Shown here piece after piece: positions 57,508 through 64,000 of a stretch of DNA of 64,000 nucleotides. A program made the position numbers and the translations under genes. The stretch comes from Drechslera avenae (taxonomy: Eukaryota > Ascomycota > Dothideomycetes > Pleosporales > Pleosporaceae): assembly GCA_034640345.1 (NCBI GenBank), contig JAXRVH010000039.1:248001-312000 (forward strand), in the 5' to 3' direction. Within the stretch, counting starts at the first letter, position 1. Every line of letters starts with the position of its first letter. The notes below the pieces were generated by a model that did not search any database, had not been told where the DNA came from, and was given only the letters and a program-made list of their open reading frames with translations.

Positions 57508-58967
57508 TCCCAAGTTGCTGCAGTCGTGCGTTGCATTTTGATATATGGTAGGTACGGTTGGACGCGATTGCATGTTGAGTGCAAGGTATATATGTTGTTT
57601 TCCTACCTCCATTGGCAATAGAATAGAGTTGTACAACAAGTGAGCTTGTATACAAATAAATCCCATCCACCACCTTGCATAACACAATCCCAACATTCGA
57701 TACGTACTACTACTGCACGCCCGTCATGCAGATGCAAAACGCAAATGTGAATGAAAGCCCCCCGCCCCGCTCCACAAGCAAACGACATCAGCCCCAAACA
57801 GGACAATGCAAAGGCTTCTACAATCCACACCCTTCCCGCAAACTTACTCTAAACAGGCAGACCAGGCACTAATAGGATGTTGAGGTGACCCGGCGGTGAG
57901 GTTGACAAAAAAACAGGTTGGAGAAAATTAGTTAAGCTTAAGGTGGATAGAGCGAATTGATGCACGTGGGTAGTTCAAATAGGATTCAGGTGCAGAATGC
58001 AGGTGCGGATGAAGCTGGAAGAGGAGTTGTGGAACGAGGGATGGGATGGGAGAGGACGGGAGGATGGAGACCATTATCTATTTTGGGACTAGTTGGGTGA
58101 TGAAAGCTGAGTGGTTTCGGGGTTGCCGAATCGAGGAGGAGGAGCTCGGTAGGTTGAGATTGAGAGAGGTTGGTGTGATGGCGTGTATGTGGATTATGAG
58201 CTAGGGGTGGGATTGGATCGCTTTCGATTCAATCTATTTTGCTAAGAGTTTTTGTTGGTGAAGAAGATGGTGTGACAGGGGTTTTGTGCTACAATATGTG
58301 TGGATAAGATACTTCCAAGGTTCTTCGTATGTGTATCAACTGTAACCCCATCTTGTCTCATGCACAACAAGTTGCGTTTACTTCAATTACATGCGGCATA
58401 CTCATGATATATGTAACCTCACGAAGCTGTGTTAGGGTGGAGTAAAAAGAGTACAGCCTGGCACCATCTGTATGCCAAATTAGCCCCAATGATAGAATGT
58501 AAGCATATGTCAATATATTTCCTGTTCTGATCCCAAATGCACAGGTATTTGAAGCATAGATATCATGCCCACTACTCAAGACGTCTTGTGTGGTCGTCTA
58601 TGTTTGTATCTGTTGCGCTGAAGCGCTGGATGGCAATGACTAAGCAACAGCACCAAGGCCGATGCTCGGACTTTGGACACAGGGATTGCTTCATTCATCC
58701 CCTCAACAGGCACCAACCCCCTCAACTGTCGAACGTTCGGATAAGCACTATTGTCTTCATGTCTCCATGATGTAACAGCGACTTCGGGGCAGTCCGCTCT
58801 GAGCTCTCTTGCCACAGGCAGCATTTATCTCTAGCTAATCCCGCGCCTAACTCCGCCGTAGCTACGACTATATACATCCGCGCTTCTTGTTTTTCGCTGC
58901 TCAATTGAATACGTCTGTGACACACACCCATTTTACAGATTCATACGCGATACCCCCGATACACGGA
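57508..58967. other. Intergenic region upstream of the methyltransferase gene
   Basis: 1.46 kb without a convincing gene. G-rich plus-strand patches (58000-58160) look like low-complexity 3' flank. A TATATACA element at about 58870 lies about 95 bp before the next start codon and could serve as its TATA box. Confidence 0.4.
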
Positions 58968-59792
58968 ATGTCTGGACCATACCTTCACGGCCACCATGCC
59001 TCGGTTCTCCGCTCCCACAGCTGGCGCACCGTCGAGAACTCCTGCCCTCACCTCCTACCTTATCTCAGCAACCCTTCGCTAAAGATCCTCGACGTCGGCT
59101 GTGGCCCTGGTACCATCAGCGTTGACCTTGCCGCGCGCGTCCCACAGGGCTTTGTCTACGCCATCGATCCCTCCCCCGAAGTAATTGAGAAAGCACAAAC
59201 ACACGCAGAAGAAAAAGGCGTTACAAACGTGCGATTCGAAGTCGGCGATATATTTGAATGGAACAAGCTTGAGGGTGTGGAAGAGGCGGGATTTGATGTT
59301 GTGCATGCACACCAAGTGCTACAGCATCTACAAGACCCACTGGGCGCGATGAAGGCGATGAAGCGTTTAGCTAAACCTGGCGGCCTTCTTGCAATCCGAG
59401 ACTGCAACTACAGTGCAATGGACTGGTACCCGGAACATCCGGTGATGCAAAAGTGGAAGGATCTATACATCAAGATTGCGTTCGGGCTGAAGGCACACCC
59501 GAATATTGGCAAGCGGCTGCATGCAGTGGCTATGGAGGCTGGTTTCCCAAGAAGCGATATTGAGACTAGTGTAGCTGCTTGGACCTTTAGTACACCAGAA
59601 GAGAGAGAGTTTTGGTGTGGGCTCTGGGCTGAGAGGACAGTCAAGAGCGATTACAAGCAGAGGGCCTTGGATAGTGGATACGCGACGGAGCAGGATTTGG
59701 AGGAGATTGCTGCGACGTGGAGAGAAATGGAGAAGAAGGAGGATGGCTGGTTCGCTGTTATCAACGGACAAATCATCTGCCATGTCAAGTAG
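58968..59792 (+). CDS. SAM-dependent methyltransferase (UbiE/Coq5-like class I)
   Basis: Single exon, 274 aa. Class I methyltransferase fold: motif I ILDVGCGPGTISVDLA at residues 40-55, the acidic end of strand 2 in VYAIDPSPEVIEKA, motif II/III region FEVGDIFEWN and FDVVHAHQVLQHLQDP, then RLAKPGGLLAIRDCNY. The chain is of ordinary length for stand-alone enzymes such as those acting on quinones, sterols or small metabolites; the substrate cannot be told. An upstream in-frame start at 58887 would add 27 residues (MFFAAQLNTSV...) that do not resemble the family, so the ATG at 58968 (MSGPYLHGHH) is preferred. Confidence 0.88.
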   Translation: MSGPYLHGHHASVLRSHSWRTVENSCPHLLPYLSNPSLKILDVGCGPGTISVDLAARVPQGFVYAIDPSPEVIEKAQTHAEEKGVTNVRFEVGDIFEWNKLEGVEEAGFDVVHAHQVLQHLQDPLGAMKAMKRLAKPGGLLAIRDCNYSAMDWYPEHPVMQKWKDLYIKIAFGLKAHPNIGKRLHAVAMEAGFPRSDIETSVAAWTFSTPEEREFWCGLWAERTVKSDYKQRALDSGYATEQDLEEIAATWREMEKKEDGWFAVINGQIICHVK

Positions 59793-60185
59793 GGCTGTAG
59801 GTCATGGAATGCCTACCAAAACCCACCGTTGGTCTCGTTCCAGCCAGCCTGTTTCTCTTACACCGTCTCTTGACTTCGTGACCCGCGTCTCGCACAATCT
59901 CCCTGCTCGCCCCCGCACATGCGATGATACATGTGGACCACGTCTCCCACGCTTCCGACCTACCTCCAATAGCAAGTGTCGACGCTTTTACCGCCGTACT
60001 AGTCATCTGACAGTACTAGGACTAGCGTCTCAAGCTTACCATAGCTGCCTACCCTGCACAAGCTCCGTATATCAACCCCACCTTACCCCTCCAATAACTC
60101 AGCTATCGGCATTTACCATCACTTCACGACCGCAAAACACTACTCACAAATCTCCTCCAAAGAGATCAACAACTTTACCGCAATA
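59793..60185. other. Intergenic region before the microprotein gene
   Basis: 393 bp between the methyltransferase stop and the microprotein start. C-rich plus-strand sequence close to the start is typical of a fungal leader. A plus-strand open frame across it is a continuation of a shadow frame. Confidence 0.4.
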
Positions 60186-60370
60186 ATGGAGTCTACCATC
60201 GTTCTTGTCAACTTCAACCACAGCAGCTGCCCCAAGTGCAGCGCCACTATCAGCGGTGATGCTAAGACGTGTGGCTCTTGCGGCAACGTAAGTTATCAGT
60301 CACTTGATAAGATACATGTGAGGTATCGCCAGAATGAGACTAACGTTTGTCGCAGTCTTGCCCAGTCTAA
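60186..60370 (+). CDS. 38-residue cysteine-rich microprotein
   Basis: Two exons, 60186-60287 and 60356-60370. The intron is strong: GTAAGT donor, ACTAACG branch at about 60338-60344 and CGCAG acceptor. The product has 38 residues with five cysteines: C15-x2-C18 (SSCPKCSA) and C29-x2-C32-x3-C36 (KTCGSCGNSC), ending Pro-Val. The pattern resembles a miniature zinc-ribbon or metallothionein-like metal ligand set; no signal peptide is evident. Reading through the intron would give 62 residues and lose the fifth cysteine. No family is recognised with certainty. Such small spliced genes are usually missed by gene callers. Disulfide-rich secretion is unlikely without a signal peptide. Confidence 0.6.
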
Positions 60371-60861
60371 ATAAGGATTCACACCATTTGCATGGTTTGA
60401 CGTAAGGGGGTGAGGCTGAGTGAGTGAGGACAATACCCTGGGGATGGAATATGGCTCTCGAGACCCCCGTTTAATACTTCAACCGGCTTGACGCACCATT
60501 GTCCATCGTCTTAGTAGAGTTCTCCAGCATATATGCAAGGTCTTTATGTGCTAGCACATTGAATAGTTATAGCATGTATACTTGCCGTGATGGCAGACCT
60601 CTGATGTTTCGCAACCGGGAAGATTGAGCGGGGAAAGGTAGGTAAGCACACGTCAGTGAGCCGCAATAACGCCGTTCTCTTTTCATGCGACGCCCATAAA
60701 TGTAACCTCGTTGCTAATTCTTGAGTTGCAATCTTGCTCATGTACGCTTTACGCCAATCTTTTTAGATGGGTATATTCTGATCATCTGGTAGAGGGTTCC
60801 CCTGCTTATTGAATCTTAAGGCATACAAAACCTCTCAGTTATAAACACCTCAATTACCATT
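60371..60861. other. Intergenic region before the second methyltransferase gene
   Basis: 491 bp. Holds the microprotein 3' flank and the next promoter. No clear elements were recognised. Confidence 0.4.
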
Positions 60862-61719
60862 ATGGAGGTTGTCAGTAACAACCTTGCTTGTCAGAACTCC
60901 AAAGGAGAGTCTCAGATTGAGAAGCCCGACTGGTTCGACGAAAACCCAGCAATAGACGCCATCCACCCTGAGTTCCAACGGCTCCTCCAAACTTACAGCG
61001 GGATCCCGGCGGATGAACTCCTCGACCACGTTATCAAAGTCCGTGAAGAGGCGTGGGCGGTACACCCATTCCCATGCATCGGCCGATTCCTCTTCCTGCA
61101 TAACAACTTCAAAGGCCTTGAAGAGGAATATAATGAAGCGATTCAACGTCTTTGCAAAGGCCAAAAGCTACTAGACATGGCTTGTTGTGTCGGTCAGACA
61201 ATTCGGTACCTGGTGAACGGTGGAGCACCATCGGAACAAATATATGGCTGCGACCTTCATCCGGAATATGTTGAAATCGGATACAAACTGTTCAGAGATC
61301 GCGACAAGCTCAAGAGCAGGTTCCTTACCGCAGACATCTTCGATTCAAACTCGCCTTTGAGAGATATTAAGGGTCAGATGGATATGGTCTTTGCTGGAGA
61401 TTTCTTCCACCTGTGGGGCTATGAAAAACAGTTCGAGGTCTGCAAGCGTGTTGTTGCCTTGTTGCGCCCCCAGTCCGGTTCAATGATCTTAGGCCGTCAA
61501 GTTGGAGCCACAGAATCTTGTGAGAAACAAGGCCCCGCTGGTGTTGGCATCATGTTCCGGCACAACGAAGAGAGCTTCAAGAAAATGTGGAAGGATATTG
61601 GCGACGAACTCGGCATCAGCTTTACGGTGAAAGTAGTGCTCCAACCACTTTCCACTGCCAAACTGGTTTTTGATAATAATGGCGTCAAGCGTCTCTCGTT
61701 CGCCATTCATCGTAATTAG
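60862..61719 (+). CDS. SAM-dependent methyltransferase of fungal secondary-metabolism type
   Basis: Single exon, 285 aa. The N-terminal half has WAVHPFPCIGRFLFL, a block I recognise from stand-alone methyltransferases in fungal meroterpenoid and related pathways (AusD/Trt5-like group). Motif I reads LLDMACCVGQ (residues 103-112) where most relatives have an LDLGCCFGQ-like sequence, so the first Gly is replaced by Ala. Next come IYGCDLHPEYVEIGYKLFRD (strand 2 acid), RFLTADIFDSNSPL and MVFAGDFFHLWGYEKQF, then RVVALLRPQSGSMILGRQVG. No polyketide synthase, terpene cyclase or NRPS gene lies in the window, so cluster membership is not shown. Unrelated in sequence to the methyltransferase gene at 58968-59792. 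Confidence 0.85.
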   Translation: MEVVSNNLACQNSKGESQIEKPDWFDENPAIDAIHPEFQRLLQTYSGIPADELLDHVIKVREEAWAVHPFPCIGRFLFLHNNFKGLEEEYNEAIQRLCKGQKLLDMACCVGQTIRYLVNGGAPSEQIYGCDLHPEYVEIGYKLFRDRDKLKSRFLTADIFDSNSPLRDIKGQMDMVFAGDFFHLWGYEKQFEVCKRVVALLRPQSGSMILGRQVGATESCEKQGPAGVGIMFRHNEESFKKMWKDIGDELGISFTVKVVLQPLSTAKLVFDNNGVKRLSFAIHRN

Positions 61720-62450
61720 CAGTACCCGGCGTTACACCAAATATGTGCTGCTCTCAAACAATCGACAGACGACCCCAGCTTTCGGCAGAGTGGACACCTG
61801 TATATCCAACTTAGCATATGCAGAGATCGTCTGATACCTCGAAACTGCCTCATGCCCGCATAAAACCCAACAAAGGCATCGCAGGCATTCTTCAAAGATT
61901 TCCGGGGTACATAAGTTATTGTTGCTATTTTTGTCATAGTCGCATCTGCACATCGATTTTGCCGGAGACCGGGATATGTAGGGATAATGTTTCTGACAAC
62001 GGCAGACACAACCGTCATATACTATGTGGATATTTCGATATTTCAGCGCCAATTTCCGATTTATGTTTAATTGGTTGTCCCAGTACCTGCCCATTGTATC
62101 GGTTCAGCCACAAGGGATGAAGCGGAATGTTTTGGTGGGGATGCGCTCGTCAAATGAGATCTACCGCCGGGAGGCGCCCATGTAACTCGTGTTCAATATA
62201 CTATGCGCGACAGTAGTGTATGTGTTCTAGCCCAGTGTACTCAGCGCCAGAATAAAGAGGCTCTCGAAGCGCCAGTATTCATATATTTTCCAAATGAAAT
62301 GCACGATGCACATACAGGTCAGCCGCCTTCTCTACTGCAGGAGTATGGGACGAGAATGTATAAATAGGGAATATCTGCAGTATTGAACTCACATTCAATG
62401 TTTATTCCAGTGCCATTGTTTGAAACTCTTCCCTGAAAAAAAAAGACAGA
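61720..62450. other. Intergenic region with promoter of the PAN/Apple gene
   Basis: 731 bp. AT-rich toward the right, with a good TATA box near the end (see entry at 62359). No gene is seen. Confidence 0.45.
62359..62366 (+). promoter_or_regulatory. TATA box of the PAN/Apple gene
   Basis: TATAAATA, 85-92 bp upstream of the start codon at 62451, a normal distance for a fungal TATA promoter. A strong TATA box is more usual for regulated than for housekeeping genes. Confidence 0.55.
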
Positions 62451-63697
62451 ATGAGACTTTCAATCGTTTGCGCTGCGGCTCTTGCTACGAGCATAGAGGC
62501 AGCTGCTCTGGAGCGGAGGCAAGATGGATATCCAGATGGTACAGGACTGAAACCTTCCCGATATACCATAACGCGAAGAACTAACATCATAGTCAGTGGA
62601 GGACTGCGGTCTTGGAGCATTTATAGGACACACGTCAGAGGCATTGCTCTTCTGCAGCAACATCCTGAAATCTGGAACAGCCACAGCCACGGTCATCAAT
62701 AGCTACACTACTACCACAACGACCACCAAGAAGACTACCATCACTGTCAGACCAACTCCTACGCCTACACCAACGCCTACGCCTACGCCTACGCCTACGC
62801 CTACGCCTACGCCTACGCCTACGCCTACGCCTACGCCTACGCCTACACCAACCCCAAAGCCAACTTCTTCGACACCTCCACCCCCTCCGCCCTCATCTTC
62901 TACTCCCAAGCCACCGCCGCCGCCTTCTTCTACTTCAAAGCCCCCGTCGTCTTCCTCCTCCGTGCCCAAGCCACCACCGTCTTCCTCCTCAGTACCTAAG
63001 CCGCCACCATCTTCTTCCTCAGTTCCCAAGCCGTCTTCATCTCCCACTCCTGTACAACCATCATCCACTCTTGTATCTTCAACACTCGTATCTAGCCCAT
63101 CTCCGTAAGTCATTCGAGCACACAAAACAAGCTCGATCTACCATCTGCTAACACAACAACAGCACACCGACTGGCAGCCCAAGCTGTGGTATCGCTGGCT
63201 ACGTCAAGACGACAGCAGCATACTACTTTGAGTCGAGCGGAACAAAGAATACATACGCTGCCTGCAGCGCGCTCTGCAAAGCCGACACAAAGTGCAAGTC
63301 CTTTGGCTACGGCGAGGCGAATTGCATGCTCTTCGACGTTCCTGCGTACGTCCCCTATTGTCCCTTGATACCTCATTCTTCTCTGGCATATCGCTTACAC
63401 CCCTCCAGCGCAGATAACACAAACCTCAATCCCACCTCTCCTTACACATTCTACGACGCTTCATGCCCGTCTGAAGTTCCCGTCGGCAAGCGGTCCCCTC
63501 AACTCGACATCTCGCTTGGGATTCCCGTTGGCATCAATATTTCTCTTGACCTTGGTGCCAAGGGCATTTCCTCGGCTTGCTCGTGTCTCATTACCAGTGG
63601 GCCCGCGAGCACGACAGTTACAAAGACGCAGAGTAGTGCAGTTATCACAACGGCTACAGTTACCAGCACTACTACAAGGACGGTCGGTGCGGCTTAA
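62451..63697 (+). CDS. Secreted PAN/Apple-like domain protein with Thr-Pro repeat
   Basis: Four exons, 62451-62538, 62597-63104, 63163-63345 and 63409-63697, giving 355 aa. The N-terminus is a signal peptide (MRLSIVCAAALATSIEAAAL) followed by a KR-like processing site ERRQ. After CGLGAFIGHTS comes a Thr-rich stretch, a Thr-Pro repeat, and a Pro/Ser-rich linker, all likely heavily O-glycosylated. The third exon encodes a cysteine-rich module (SCGIAGYVKTTAAYYFES, CSALCKADTKCKSFGYGEA, CMLFDVP), the pattern of fungal PAN/Apple-like domains, closing with YTFYDASC in exon 4. The C-terminus (SACSCLITSGPASTTVTKTQ) resembles the ends of many secreted wall-associated Dothideomycete proteins. The first acceptor is chosen at 62596; the nearer AG at 62592 breaks the frame. 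Role in wall or host surface binding is inferred. Confidence 0.8.
62773..62844 (+). repeat. Hexanucleotide repeat (ACGCCT)12 encoding (Thr-Pro)12
   Basis: Twelve perfect copies inside exon 2 of the PAN/Apple gene, flanked by imperfect copies. Each unit adds one Thr-Pro pair without shifting the frame, so length changes alter only the spacer length. Confidence 0.95.
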
Positions 63698-63782
63698 TAA
63701 GGTGGAAGGACTATGAGACAAAGTTGTAGTACAGAAGAGTCTGTAGAAATGCTAGATGGAAAATAAGTCGTCTAACCACTCT

Positions 63783-64000
63783 TCACTTGCTCACATCAGG
63801 TCTCCACACATCCGTGTGTCCCTTCTTGCCCCAAAACTCTTCAAACCATTCCTGGCATATATTAGCCGTCCAACAGCCCGCAAGATGTACAAGCAGGTCG
63901 CCGTCCCGATAGCCCGTGTTCGACCCACCTTCAACATAGGCATTGAACTTGCGCTGCGGATAGATTCCCACATGCTGCCTGACCAACTTGTGTTCCAACA
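63783..64000 (-). CDS. Glycosyltransferase family 34 protein (galactosyl/mannosyltransferase, GMA12/MNN10), C-terminal part
   Basis: Partial gene: only the last 72 codons are in the window and the frame stays open at the right edge. The visible part reads IYPQRKFNAYVEGG, then YRDGDLLVHLAGC and CQEWFEEFWGKKG. The combination PQR-x2-NAY followed by a D-G-D-L-hydrophobic-HLAGC segment is typical of the end of the GT34 catalytic domain of Golgi enzymes that extend N- or O-linked glycans or wall galactomannan. The catalytic DxD motif would lie outside. The 85-bp gap to the convergent PAN/Apple gene is the smallest in the window. Confidence 0.75.
   Translation of the reverse strand, partial: LEHKLVRQHVGIYPQRKFNAYVEGGSNTGYRDGDLLVHLAGCWTANICQEWFEEFWGKKGHTDVWRPDVSK

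Noticed and set aside
62703..63125. Minus-strand frame with Gly-Val repeats
   Set aside because: It is the reverse reading of the Thr-Pro repeat in the PAN/Apple gene.
39486..63697. Idea of one biosynthetic cluster (Zn2Cys6 factor, FAD oxidoreductase, MFS transporter, two methyltransferases, secreted protein)
   Set aside because: The genes are spread over 24 kb and interrupted by housekeeping genes (GPC1, SMC1), and no core synthase is present.

Overview
The window looks like nuclear DNA of a filamentous ascomycete, most likely a dothideomycete such as a member of the Pleosporales; this placement is inferred from gene content and style, not from any search. The evidence is short GT-AG introns (mostly 47-70 bp) with CTAAC-type branch points, moderate gene density, roughly balanced base composition, and typical ascomycete proteins (Ipi3, CSC1, Gpc1, a DUF7896 zinc-finger protein, a Zn2Cys6 regulator, a PAN/Apple secreted protein). 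I see 20 protein genes that I would defend, one more with a doubtful model, one partial gene at the right edge, and no rRNA, tRNA, CRISPR array or intact transposon.

Left part (1-19.2 kb): COP9 signalosome subunit 2 (+), an otubain-type deubiquitinase (+), the ribosome-biogenesis WD40 protein Ipi3 (-), a two-repeat XPA-C-like charged protein (+), a CSC1/OSCA mechanosensitive channel (-) and a 1190-residue disordered protein with a membrane tail (-). The first two both act on ubiquitin or cullin regulation, but they are 1.9 kb apart and nothing shows joint control.

Middle (19.2-32.4 kb): gene-poor. It holds a DUF7896 zinc-finger gene, a coiled-coil gene whose 3' model is uncertain, an orphan seven-helix receptor (-), and long intergenic stretches with simple repeats and purine tracts, especially between the convergent genes at 26-27 kb.

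Core (32.4-54.6 kb): separase (2200 aa, +), a Zn2Cys6 regulator followed by an FAD oxidoreductase (+,+), a small Gln-rich ORF, glycerophosphocholine acyltransferase Gpc1 (-), cohesin SMC1 (+), and an MFS vacuolar basic-amino-acid/multidrug-type transporter (+). Separase and SMC1 act on the same machine (separase opens cohesin by cutting its kleisin) and lie about 9 kb apart.

Right part (54.6-64 kb): more accessory in character. It holds decayed-looking coding fragments, a zinc-binding-type unknown with a 12-nt first exon, two unrelated SAM methyltransferases, a spliced 38-residue five-cysteine microprotein between them, a secreted PAN/Apple protein with an expandable Thr-Pro repeat, and the C-terminus of a GT34 glycosyltransferase running off the edge.

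Exon coordinates were worked out by hand from splice consensus and frame continuity; no transcript or homology search was available.
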